The translations under genes were made by a program, and so were the position numbers. A model generated the notes under the pieces. The model had not been told where the DNA came from. It saw nothing but the letters and a program-made list of their open reading frames with translations, and did no database searches. This document shows, piece by piece, positions 33,750-42,709 of a stretch of DNA of 51,435 bases. Location: NCBI GenBank assembly GCA_025965715.1, contig JAOPWJ010000199.1, forward strand, positions 1 to 51,435, written 5' to 3'. Position 1 is the stretch's first letter, and every line of letters starts with the position of its first letter. The stretch comes from Blastococcus sp. Its GTDB lineage: Bacteria > Actinomycetota > Actinomycetes > Mycobacteriales > Geodermatophilaceae.

Positions 33750-34565
33750 GTGCCGACCCGCCCAGGGCTCCTCGACTACATCGAGGGCTACTTCGCCGCC
33801 GCGCCCCTCCCCGATGCGCGGATCGAGCCGGTGGGCAGCCTCGACGTCCCGATCGGTGACCCGTCCTGGCCGTATCCGGCTCGTCCGCGTCCCGGCGGCG
33901 GAGCCGTCACCGTGGCCGACGTCCAGGCCGCCGTCGCCCTCCAGGAGGACGCCGGACTTCCCGCAGCGCTGGAGTGGATCCCCGAGCGGGCACCGCAGGC
34001 GACCGCCGCGGCGCGGGCCGCCGGTCTCACGGTCGAGGAGCTGCCCCTCCTGGTGGTCGACGACCCGGTGCAGGTACTGCTGCCGGCGGGTGTGCGTCTC
34101 TACCTCGTCGGCGCCGACGATCCCGAGCTGACGCACTACCAGCGGGTGGCGGCGATCGCCTTCGCGCACCCGGGTGGTCGGGCAGAGGTCCGCGAGGCAC
34201 CGCCGGACGACTCATCCGAGGCGGCCGGCCGCACCGCCGTCCTGCGTGAGCGGATCGCGGCTGGCCGCACGGTGATGATGGTGGCGGTCGAGAACGGTGA
34301 GCCGGTGGCCGTCGGATCCCATCAGCCGGTCGACGTCGACGGCACCGAGATCAGCGAGGTCGTGGGCGTGGCCACGCTGCCGCGCCTGCGCGGACGGGGG
34401 CTGGGCGCGGGCGTCGCCTCCGCTCTGGTGGCGCACGCCCGGGAGACGGCGGACATGGTGTTCCTGGCCGCCGGTGACGACGACGTCGCACGGGTCTACG
34501 AGCGCATCGGCTTCGCCCGGATCGCCACGACCGCCGTCGCCGACCGGCGCCCGCCGGCCGGCTGA
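33750..34565 (+). CDS. GNAT family N-acetyltransferase
   Basis: VVGVATLPRLRGRGLGAGVASALVAHARE...VYERIGFARIATTAV. Confidence 0.85.
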   Translation: MPTRPGLLDYIEGYFAAAPLPDARIEPVGSLDVPIGDPSWPYPARPRPGGGAVTVADVQAAVALQEDAGLPAALEWIPERAPQATAAARAAGLTVEELPLLVVDDPVQVLLPAGVRLYLVGADDPELTHYQRVAAIAFAHPGGRAEVREAPPDDSSEAAGRTAVLRERIAAGRTVMMVAVENGEPVAVGSHQPVDVDGTEISEVVGVATLPRLRGRGLGAGVASALVAHARETADMVFLAAGDDDVARVYERIGFARIATTAVADRRPPAG

Positions 34566-34625
34566 CGGGCCGCCCCGTCCAGGGCTCGGCCGATCCCGCG
34601 AGGGCTGAGGAGGGCGGGGGTCCTC

Positions 34626-35168
34626 CTACTGCTCGTACGTCGCGACGAGCGTCGCGCGGGCGAGGGTGTGGAAGAACAGGTTGAAACCCAGCACCGCGGG
34701 GGTGGCGTCGGCGTCCACGTCCAGGTGCTCCGTGTCCACCGCATGGACCACGACGAAGTAGCGGTGCGGGCCGTGGCCGGCCGGGGGCGCCGCGCCCACG
34801 TACCCGGCGAAGCCCCCGTCGTTGCGCAACTGCAGCGCACCCTCCGGAAGCACGGGTGCGTCCTTGTCGCCGGCGCCGCTGGGCAGCTCGGTGACCGACG
34901 CGGGGATGTTCGCCACGGCCCAGTGCCAGAAGCCGCTCACGGTCGGCGCATCCGGGTCGTAGACGGTCACCGCGAAGCTGCGGGTGGCCTCGGGAAAGCC
35001 CGACCACGACAGCTGGGGGGAGCGGTCCTCGCCGCCGGCACCCATGACCCCGCTGACGTGCGGCTGGGGGAGCACTTCCCCGTCGGTCACGTCGCTGCTC
35101 GCGACCGCGAACCCCGGCAGCTGCGGCAGGAAGTCGTAGGGGTTGGGCGGCACTGGGCGGTCGGCCAT
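34626..35168 (-). CDS. YbhB/YbcL family Raf kinase inhibitor-like (PEBP) protein
   Basis: [51 protein letters not shown]...[13 protein letters not shown]. Confidence 0.93.
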   Translation of the reverse strand: MADRPVPPNPYDFLPQLPGFAVASSDVTDGEVLPQPHVSGVMGAGGEDRSPQLSWSGFPEATRSFAVTVYDPDAPTVSGFWHWAVANIPASVTELPSGAGDKDAPVLPEGALQLRNDGGFAGYVGAAPPAGHGPHRYFVVVHAVDTEHLDVDADATPAVLGFNLFFHTLARATLVATYEQ

Positions 35169-35336
35169 GGCACATCTCCTCGGGCTGTGATGATCGTTCC
35201 GACCGGACCCTAGGCACCGCGCCCGGACTCCGCTCGTCGGCCCGATGCCCACCCCGGACCGTCGTCCTCCGTCGCGACACACGACGGCGGCGGCGCCGAT
35301 AGGTGTGGGAGCCCCTCCCGCCGGTAACGTCCACTC

Positions 35337-36083
35337 GTGACTGCTCGCACGTCCCTCGGCCTTCCGGACTCCATCCGCGCTTGCCTGTTCGATCTGGACG
35401 GCGTCCTCACTCGGACGGCGACGGTCCACTTCGCGGCCTGGAAGCGCACCTTCGACGGTTTTCTGCAGGCGCACGAACCCGGCGCGCCGGAGTTCTCCCA
35501 GCTCGACTACAACCGCTACGTCGACGGCAGGCCGCGCGCCGACGGCGTGCGCGAGTTCCTCGCCAGCCGGGGCATCACGCTGCCGGAGGGCTCCCCGGAC
35601 GACCCGCCGGACACCGCGACCGTGCAGGGCATCGCCTCCCGCAAGAACGAGCTGGTCCTCGCCGAGCTCGCCGAGCACGGCGTCGAGGTCTATCCCGGCT
35701 CCGTCGACTACCTGCGGGCGGTGAAGGCGGCGGGGATCGCCACCGCGGTCGTCACGGCGTCGGCCAACGGTGAGCAGGTGATGGGCGCCGCCGGTCTGGC
35801 CGACCTGATCGATGCCCGTATCGACGGGGTGGTGGCCGCCCGGGACAACCTTCGCGGCAAGCCGCAGCCCGACACCTTCCTGGCCGGTGCCCGGGCCCTG
35901 GGCGTCGAGCCGGCCGAGGCCGTGGTCTTCGAAGATGCGCTGTCGGGGGTCGCGGCGGGCCGGGCGGGCAAGTTCGGCTTCGTGGTGGGCGTGGACCGGG
36001 TCGGACAGGCCGAGGGGCTGGCCGAGCAGGGTGCCGACGTCGTGGTCCAGGACCTGGCCGAGCTGCTGGGACGGAACGCGTGA
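35337..36083 (+). CDS. HAD-superfamily beta-phosphoglucomutase-like hydrolase
   Basis: [29 protein letters not shown]...[24 protein letters not shown]; coupled to GH65. Confidence 0.9.
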   Translation: MTARTSLGLPDSIRACLFDLDGVLTRTATVHFAAWKRTFDGFLQAHEPGAPEFSQLDYNRYVDGRPRADGVREFLASRGITLPEGSPDDPPDTATVQGIASRKNELVLAELAEHGVEVYPGSVDYLRAVKAAGIATAVVTASANGEQVMGAAGLADLIDARIDGVVAARDNLRGKPQPDTFLAGARALGVEPAEAVVFEDALSGVAAGRAGKFGFVVGVDRVGQAEGLAEQGADVVVQDLAELLGRNA

Positions 36084-38437
36084 CCGAGGGACGCGCGACG
36101 TTCCCGGTCGAACCGTGGTCGCTGACGGAGATCGGCCTCGACCTGAGCTCGCTGGCGGTGCACGAGTCGGTGTTCGCGCTGACCAACGGCCACATCGGCA
36201 TGCGTGGTTCGTTCGAGGAGGGTGAGCCGGTCGCCGTGCCGGGCACCTACCTCAACGGCTTCTTCGAGGAGCGGCCGCTGCCCTACGCAGAGGCCGGGTA
36301 CGGGTTCCCCGAGCAGGGCCAGACGATGGTCAACGTCACCGACGGCAAGCTGATCCGGCTGCTGGTGAAGGACTCTCCGCTCGACCTGGACTACGGCGAG
36401 ATCATCGACCACCGCCGGACGCTGGACCTGCGCGCCGGCGTGCTCCGCCGGTCGACCGAATGGCGGTCGCCGGGCGGTCGCACGGTACGGGTCACCAGCA
36501 CCCGGCTGGTCTCCCTGGCCCGGCGGTCGATCGCCGCCATCGAGTACAAGGTCGAGGTCACCGACGACCTGGGTGACCTCTACGTGGCGCTGCAGTCCGA
36601 CCTCTTGGCCAACGAGTCGGCGCCGTCCGACGAGGACGACCCGCGCGCGGCGGCCATGCTCGGCAAGCCGCTGCTGTCGGAGCTCGCCGTGGCCAGGGGC
36701 CGGCGTGCGGTGCTGGTGCACCGGACGAAGCGCAGCCGGCTGCGCATGGCCGCAGGCATGGACCACATCATCGAGATTCCCGACTCCAGCACCGAGGACA
36801 TCGAGGCCAACGGCGATCTGGCCCGGTACACCCTCGCTGCGCGGATCCCGCCGGGCGGCTCGTTGCGGCTGGTCAAGTTCCTGGCCTACGGATGGTCGTC
36901 CCGCCGGTCGGATGCGGCTGTCCGTGACCAGGTGGAGGGCGCCTTGGCGACCGCGAAGCTGGCCGGCTGGGAACGGCTCCTCCGCGAGCAGCGGGAGCTG
37001 CTCGACCAGCACTGGGACGAGGCCGACGTCGAGATCGAGGGGGACGACGAGCTTCAGCAGGCAGTCCGTGTCGGGATGTTCCACGTCCTGCAGGCCGGTC
37101 TGCGGGCCGAGCGGCAGCCCATCCCGGCCAAGGGCCTCACCGGCCCCGGCTACGACGGGCACACGTTCTGGGACACCGAGACCTACGTCCTTCCCGTCCT
37201 GACCTACACCGCACCGCTTGCGGTCCGCGACGCGCTGCGCTGGCGGCACTCCACGCTGGACATGGCCCGCGAGCGGGCCCGGGTGCTGGGCCGGAAGGGT
37301 GCGGCGTTCCCCTGGCGGACGATCCGCGGTGAGGAGACCTCGGGGTACTGGCCCGCGGGGACGGCGGCCTTCCACATCAACGCCGACATCGCCGACGCCG
37401 TCATCCGGTACTACAACGCCACCCAGGACGACGACTTCGACCGCGACTTCGGCACGGAGCTCCTCATCGAGACCGCTCGACTGTGGGCATCGCTGGGCCA
37501 CTTCGACACCGAGCACGGCTTCCGGATCGACGGCGTCACGGGCCCCGACGAGTACACCGCCGTCGTCGACAACAACGTCTACACCAACCTCATGGCGCAG
37601 CGGAATTTGCGTGAGGCCGCCGAGGCGGTCAAACGCCAGCCCGATGTCGCCGGCCGGCTGCAGGTGGCCGAGGACGAGGTCGAGACATGGCTGCGCGCCG
37701 CCGCGCTCATGGCCGTGCCCTATGACACCCAGCGCGGTGTGCACATGCAGTCCGACGCCTTCACCCATCACGAGGAGTGGGACTTCGCGAACACGCCGCA
37801 GGACAAGTACCCGTTGTTGTTGCACTACCCGTACTTCGAGATCTATCGCAAGCAGGTGGTGAAGCAGGCCGACCTGGTCATGGCGCTGCACCTGAGGGGG
37901 GACGCCTTCACCCTCGAGGAGAAGATCGCCGACTTCGCCTACTACGAGGCTCGCACGACGCGGGACTCCTCGCTGTCGGCCAGTCAGCAGGCGATCGTGG
38001 CGGCCGAGACGGGGCATCTGCAGCTGGCCTACGACTACTGGGCCGAGGCGGCGCTGACCGATCTGCAGAATCTGCACCACAACTCCGGCCACGGGCTGCA
38101 CATCGCCTCACTGGCCGGCGGCTGGATGGTTGCGGTCGCCGGCTTCGGTGGGCTCCGGGACCACAACGGGGAGCTCACCTTCGGGCCGCGGCTGCCCGAG
38201 CGGATCACCCGCCTCCGTTTCCGGGTCGTCTACCGGGGGCGGAAGCTCACCGTGACCGTGACGCACGAGTGCGCCACCTACCGGCTGGAGGACGGCGAGC
38301 CGCTCGACATCCGTCACCACGGCCGCCAGGTGACCGTCGACCACAAGGACTTGGTGCTCGACATCCCGCCGGCGCCCAAGGTGGACCCGGTGCACCAGCC
38401 GGTGGGCTGCGAGCCGCGCAGGCGCGCCCGCTACTGA
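36080..38437 (+). CDS. Glycoside hydrolase family 65 (trehalose/kojibiose/maltose phosphorylase-like)
   Basis: [83 protein letters not shown] (acid Glu). Confidence 0.93.
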   Translation: MTEGRATFPVEPWSLTEIGLDLSSLAVHESVFALTNGHIGMRGSFEEGEPVAVPGTYLNGFFEERPLPYAEAGYGFPEQGQTMVNVTDGKLIRLLVKDSPLDLDYGEIIDHRRTLDLRAGVLRRSTEWRSPGGRTVRVTSTRLVSLARRSIAAIEYKVEVTDDLGDLYVALQSDLLANESAPSDEDDPRAAAMLGKPLLSELAVARGRRAVLVHRTKRSRLRMAAGMDHIIEIPDSSTEDIEANGDLARYTLAARIPPGGSLRLVKFLAYGWSSRRSDAAVRDQVEGALATAKLAGWERLLREQRELLDQHWDEADVEIEGDDELQQAVRVGMFHVLQAGLRAERQPIPAKGLTGPGYDGHTFWDTETYVLPVLTYTAPLAVRDALRWRHSTLDMARERARVLGRKGAAFPWRTIRGEETSGYWPAGTAAFHINADIADAVIRYYNATQDDDFDRDFGTELLIETARLWASLGHFDTEHGFRIDGVTGPDEYTAVVDNNVYTNLMAQRNLREAAEAVKRQPDVAGRLQVAEDEVETWLRAAALMAVPYDTQRGVHMQSDAFTHHEEWDFANTPQDKYPLLLHYPYFEIYRKQVVKQADLVMALHLRGDAFTLEEKIADFAYYEARTTRDSSLSASQQAIVAAETGHLQLAYDYWAEAALTDLQNLHHNSGHGLHIASLAGGWMVAVAGFGGLRDHNGELTFGPRLPERITRLRFRVVYRGRKLTVTVTHECATYRLEDGEPLDIRHHGRQVTVDHKDLVLDIPPAPKVDPVHQPVGCEPRRRARY

Positions 38438-38441
38438 CCGC

Positions 38442-39164
38442 TCAGCCGAGCAGCCACCAGGCGCCGAGGGCCAGTGCCCCGACGTCGACGACGAGGAACA
38501 CCCCGACCCAGACCAGACCCGGCAGGTGCGTGAGGCCGGCCAGCTGGTCGGCGTCGGAGTGCGGTGCGCCGCGGTGCCGGCGGGAGGTCTGCAGCTCGAT
38601 TACGGTGCGCGGAGCTGCCAACAGGAGGAACCAGGTGGCCAGCGCGGCGAAGGCCGCCTGGCCGTCCGGCGGCAGCCACCACGTCGCGGCGAAGACGACG
38701 CCGCCGGTGACCAGCACCGACCAGAGGCCGTACCAGTTGCGGATCTGCACGAGAAGCAGGGCGAGCAGCACGAGCAGCGCCCAGAGCAGGCCGACGGCGT
38801 GACCGGTGGCCAGGAGCGCCGCGGCGCCGAGCCCGAACAGGCCCGGCCCGGTGTAGCCCGCGGCGCAGGTGAGCACCATGCCGATCCCCGTCGGCCGGCC
38901 GGCGGAGAGCGTCAGCCCGGAGGTGTCCGAGTGCAGCCGGATGCCCGACAGTCGCCGTCCTGCCGCCAGGGCGACGAGCCCGTGGGCACCCTCGTGCGCG
39001 ATGGTCACGGCGTGCCGGGTGGTCCGCCAGAGGGTGGGGGAGAGGACGAGCAGCGCCGCGGCCGCGGCCGCGCCCAGGAGGACCTCGGTGGGAAGGACCG
39101 GCACGGTGGCCGTGACGCGCGCCCAGAACCGGCCGAGGAGGTCCACGTCCGGAGTCAACCGCAC
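38442..39164 (-). CDS. M50-family (M50B-like) membrane metallopeptidase
   Basis: VTIAHEGAHGLVALAAGRRLSGIRLHSDTSGLT (HEGAH) plus multiple TM segments. Confidence 0.82.
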   Translation of the reverse strand: MRLTPDVDLLGRFWARVTATVPVLPTEVLLGAAAAAALLVLSPTLWRTTRHAVTIAHEGAHGLVALAAGRRLSGIRLHSDTSGLTLSAGRPTGIGMVLTCAAGYTGPGLFGLGAAALLATGHAVGLLWALLVLLALLLVQIRNWYGLWSVLVTGGVVFAATWWLPPDGQAAFAALATWFLLLAAPRTVIELQTSRRHRGAPHSDADQLAGLTHLPGLVWVGVFLVVDVGALALGAWWLLG

Positions 39165-39267
39165 CGAGCTGGGGATCCGGGCTCACCAGCAGCGTGTCGA
39201 CGGGTGGGTGCGCGCTCCTGGCGCCGCTCGGGGGCACGCGGACGCCGGGGAAGCCGGGGACGCGCCG

Positions 39268-39462
39268 TCAGTTCCCCGGCTTCACCGCCGTGCCGCGTTC
39301 CCGCTCGACGTCGTCGGCTTCGTAGACGCCGGGCACGGCCCGGGGCGCACCGCCCTCGCCGGAACCGGACCGAGCCGGTCGGTCGGTCAGGTCGGCCGGA
39401 CCCGGCGACGGCGTGCCCCCGGGCTCGGCGCGGTCGTCGGTGTCCGGGCGGGGCTCGGTCAT
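39268..39462 (-). CDS. Hypothetical small disordered protein
   Basis: 64 aa Pro/Gly/Asp-rich; ATG start; frame has GC-biased third positions. Confidence 0.5.
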   Translation of the reverse strand: MTEPRPDTDDRAEPGGTPSPGPADLTDRPARSGSGEGGAPRAVPGVYEADDVERERGTAVKPGN

Positions 39463-39497
39463 CCGGTCCTCCTGGTCGGCGGGCGGGTGTCGGCCTG

Positions 39498-39883
39498 TCA
39501 ATACCCGCGGCAGGGGACCGGACACCCGGCTCGGAGCTGCTGCGTGAGGTTGACGGCGTTCCCGTCGGGATCGGAGACGTGCGCGACGCGCTGCCCCCAC
39601 GGCATGTCGTTCGACGGCCCCTGGACAGCGCCGCAGCGCCCCGGCACCCGGGGGAGCAGCGCGTCGACGTCGTCCACCTCGACGCTGAGCGGCACGCGGA
39701 CCGGCTCGCCGACCGCTACTCCGGCGTCGCAGGTCAGCACGAACTCCGAGTCGCCCACTCGCAGGCCCACGTAGGACGTCGGCCCCGCGTCGGGAACCGA
39801 CTGACCTCCGTCGCGCCGAGCAGACCGGTGTAGAAGGCGTGCAGCCGGTCCAGGTCGGGCGTTGCCAGGATGGCAGTCGGCAT
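39498..39883 (-). pseudogene. VOC/glyoxalase-family protein disrupted by an apparent single-base frameshift
   Basis: N-terminus MPTAILATPDLDRLHAFYTGLLGATEVSRFP in one frame; continuation DAGPTSYVGLRVGDSEFVLTCDAGVAVG...VAHVSDPDGNAVNLTQQ in another; junction near 39788-39796. Confidence 0.75.
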
Positions 39884-40027
39884 GAGGCATCCAGTTCAGT
39901 TCAGTCCAGCTGGGTCGAGCGCCGCGGAGCCTTGCCGAACGAGGCGGACCTGGAGGTCGGGAGCCGAGCCGGAGCCGGCGAAGGGAGCGCACGGCCGCGG
40001 AAGCCTCCTCGGCTCAGGCGGGTTGAC

Positions 40028-40041
40028 ATAATGTGCATTAT
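40028..40041. promoter_or_regulatory. AT-rich 14-bp palindrome next to a TTGAC element
   Basis: TTGAC-ATAATG-TG-CATTAT in a GC-rich intergenic region. Confidence 0.4.
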
Positions 40042-40299
40042 CGGCGCACCGTATCGGCCTCGGAAGGGGTGCATCGCACCGGATCCGCCGGCCCGGATGT
40101 TGTCGTCGTTCGTCGTCACGCATGGGTTTCGTGTGTCGATTCCATCCGATGCCCGATCCGGCGGCCGGACGGTCCGGTGAACTCCAGTGCCGATCCGATG
40201 ACGAGCCCGGATGTCGGCGACCCCGCCCCGGTTCATCTCGGTCCACTGGCGCGCCCCAGGTACTCCGCTCTTCCCACCCGCTCGCACCGGCCTGTTTAC

Positions 40300-40310
40300 G
40301 TCACAGTGAC
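40300..40310. promoter_or_regulatory. Palindrome GTCAC-a-GTGAC, copy 1
   Basis: Perfect inverted repeat (13 bp with flanking C/G); identical core at 40390. Confidence 0.45.
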
Positions 40311-40389
40311 GGAAGTGGTCCGCGGCGTCCGCCCCCGGTGGCCACCTGACGGGTATCGACAGTCGGGCGCACCGCCCGCCCACCGTTCC

Positions 40390-40400
40390 GTCACAGTGAC
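40390..40400. promoter_or_regulatory. Palindrome GTCAC-a-GTGAC, copy 2
   Basis: Identical 12-mer CGTCACAGTGAC, 90 bp downstream of copy 1 and 64 bp before a lipoprotein-like ORF. Confidence 0.45.
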
Positions 40401-40463
40401 ACAACGCGGGCGAACGAGCGTCCTCGACGCGCGAACCTTCCGGTGTGTTCGTAGGGTCGAGTC

Positions 40464-40715
40464 ATGCATGTCCGACGTCCGATCGCCGCTCTGTTCACCG
40501 CGCTCGCATTGTTCGGGGGCGTTACCGCCACGCTGTCCGGCTGCGCCGGCGACCCGGCCGGCCTCGACCGCAACGACGGAACGCCGGACGACGACACGAC
40601 GAACACCCAGGGCAACGATCCGTCCAGTGAGTCGCAGGGAAGCCTGCCCGACAACAGCAACCCCGATGCCGGCAACCCCGAGGACAAGAACGACGACACG
40701 AACGATCCCGACTGA
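40464..40715 (+). CDS. Small acidic lipoprotein-like protein
   Basis: MHVRRPIAALFTALALFGGVTATLSGCAGD (signal plus lipobox LSGC) then an Asp/Asn/Pro-rich disordered tail. Confidence 0.7.
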   Translation: MHVRRPIAALFTALALFGGVTATLSGCAGDPAGLDRNDGTPDDDTTNTQGNDPSSESQGSLPDNSNPDAGNPEDKNDDTNDPD

Positions 40716-40738
40716 GGCGCCAGGTCACGCTGCCAGGC

Positions 40739-41149
40739 TCAGCCGGCCCGTTCGGTGACCCAGAGTCGGTCCAACCGGCCGGTGGAGCGCAGCAGGTCGT
40801 GCAGCGACCGTTCGAGCTCGGCCTTCGTGGGGCGCTCGGCGAGCAGCGTCTGGACGTCCTCCAGCGCGCAGCGCAACTGGTAGAGGCGGTCCTGGAGCCC
40901 GTCGAGCTCCGCGCGGGACACGAGGACGACGTCGCCGGGCAGTCCCGCCTTCGCCGTGGCCGACCGCTGCTCGTAGGCCCGCTGCCGGCAGGCTTGCCCG
41001 CAGTAGAGGCGCGGGCGACCCACCGAGCCCTGTTCGGGCAGGACTCGGCGGCACCAGCCGCACCGCCGAGGCTCCTCGCTCGCGCGCAGGCGGACCGGCC
41101 GCACGTGACGTGTCTCGGTCGCCGCTGCCGACGCCTGCTGCTGTGCCAC
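40739..41149 (-). CDS. Actinobacterial zinc-finger-like hypothetical protein
   Basis: RRCGWCRRVLPEQGSVGRPRLYCGQACRQRAYEQR: CxxC...CxxxC arrangement. Confidence 0.75.
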   Translation of the reverse strand: MAQQQASAAATETRHVRPVRLRASEEPRRCGWCRRVLPEQGSVGRPRLYCGQACRQRAYEQRSATAKAGLPGDVVLVSRAELDGLQDRLYQLRCALEDVQTLLAERPTKAELERSLHDLLRSTGRLDRLWVTERAG

Positions 41150-41233
41150 GACTGCGCACGGTAGACGTCGGGGCCGACAGCTTCCGGGGACACGCCCGGA
41201 GCGGCGGAATCAGCTCCCACTAGCGTTGTCGCC

Positions 41234-42007
41234 GTGCCGGTCCGCTTCGCCTTCCTCGACGGGCCGACCCCGTTGGCGATGGCCCACCGTGGTGGCGCGA
41301 TCGAGCACCTGGAGAACACCATGCCGGCCTTCGAGGCCTGCGTGGCGATGGGCTACCGCTATCTGGAGACAGACGTCCAGGTCACTGCGGACGGCGTCCT
41401 CGTGGCGTTCCACGACCCGACCCTGGAGCGGGTGACCGACCGCAGCGGGCGGGTGGACAGCCTCACGTGGGCCGAGGCGTCGCAGGCCCGGATCGGCGGC
41501 CGGGAACCGATCGTGCGCCTCGAGGACCTGCTCGGTGCCTGGCCGGACGTGCGGTTCAACCTCGATATCAAAGCGCCCGGGGTCCTTGTCCCGCTGGTCC
41601 GCGCGGTGCGGCGGCTGGACGTGGCGGACCGCATCTGCCTGAGCTCCTTCTCCGACGCCCGTATCGCCGCGGCCCGGCGACTGTTCGGCCCGACCGTGTG
41701 CACGTCGCTGGGGCCCCGCGGGGTCGCCGCTCTCCGGCTGTCCTCCTACTCTCCGCGTGCCGCCGGGCTGGTCCGCATCCAGGCCGGCTGCGCGCAGGTC
41801 CCCCTGCAGCTCGGCGGCCGCGCCCTCGTCGACGAGCGATTCCTGGCCGCGGCGCACGCGCGGGGCCTCCAGGTGCACGTATGGACGGTCGACACCGTCG
41901 AGGAGAGCATCACCATGCTGGACATGGGCGTCGACGGTCTGTTGACCGACCGTCCGGCGATGCTCCGCGAGCTGCTCGAGAATCGCGGTCAATGGGTTCC
42001 CCGGTGA
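41234..42007 (+). CDS. Glycerophosphodiester phosphodiesterase family protein
   Basis: AMAHRGGAIEHLENTMPAFEACVAMGYRYLETDVQVTADGVLVAFHDPTLERVTDRSGRV. Confidence 0.95.
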   Translation: MPVRFAFLDGPTPLAMAHRGGAIEHLENTMPAFEACVAMGYRYLETDVQVTADGVLVAFHDPTLERVTDRSGRVDSLTWAEASQARIGGREPIVRLEDLLGAWPDVRFNLDIKAPGVLVPLVRAVRRLDVADRICLSSFSDARIAAARRLFGPTVCTSLGPRGVAALRLSSYSPRAAGLVRIQAGCAQVPLQLGGRALVDERFLAAAHARGLQVHVWTVDTVEESITMLDMGVDGLLTDRPAMLRELLENRGQWVPR

Positions 42008-42146
42008 CCGTTCTCCGGAACCGGTGGCTCCAGTGGCGGCCGCGCACGCCGGAGCTGCCCGAGGATCTCGCTCGTCTGGTGCCGGATGACCGGGGTGGTT
42101 CGGCCGCGAGATGGCCATCGCCGCGGCTCCCCCGTTCTAGGGCTTC

Positions 42147-42639
42147 GTGCTCCGCAACTTCTCGTGGCTGGTCAGGCTCTTCGGCCGCCTGCGGGTGACC
42201 GGCGAGATCCCCGTCGAGCTGCGGAACGGGCCGCTCCTGCTGGCGTTCGGGCGTGCAGCCGACGGCTGGCCCGAACGGGGCCGCACCGGCATGGCCCGGG
42301 TGGCCCTGGGCCTCGGCGTCCCGGTCAGCCAGTGGGGCGCCCACGTGGTGCTGCAGTACGGCAACGGCTGGGGCAAGCTGCGCACCGCTGTGCGGGCCGT
42401 CGTGCGCCGCCCCGTTCTGCAGGTGCACATCGGGCCCCCCGGTCGGGCTCGACGACCTGCAGATGGGCCGGATCGGCGACGCCAACCGCGCCCGGTACCG
42501 CATCGCGGCGGCGATCACCCGGGGCCTGGTGCCGTCGCGCGCCGGCGACGAGGGTCGGCCACGCTTCACCGATGGGACCCGGCTCGCCACCGCGGAGGCC
42601 GCCTATCCGGGCGGCGTCGTCCCCGAGGAGGCCCCCTGA
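42147..42639 (+). pseudogene. Lysophospholipid acyltransferase (PlsC-like) remnant: internal deletion plus frameshift
   Basis: LRNFSWLVRLFGRLRVTGEIPVELRNGPLLLA joins directly to WPERGRTGMARVALGLGVPVSQWGAHVVLQYGNGW (HxxxxD and PEG motifs missing). After HIGPP the frame shifts to GLDDLQMGRIGDANRARYRIAAAITRGLVPSRAGDEGRP. Confidence 0.75.
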
Positions 42640-42709
42640 CGGGGGACATGCCGGCGACCGCGACGGCGCGGTGCTGGACCCGCCGGGCGGTGGCTGGGAA
42701 CCTGCGCCC

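Noticed and set aside
40033-40758. ORF spanning the palindrome-rich intergenic region
   Set aside because: Composition and codon bias are not protein-like and it overlaps the lipoprotein gene in another frame.
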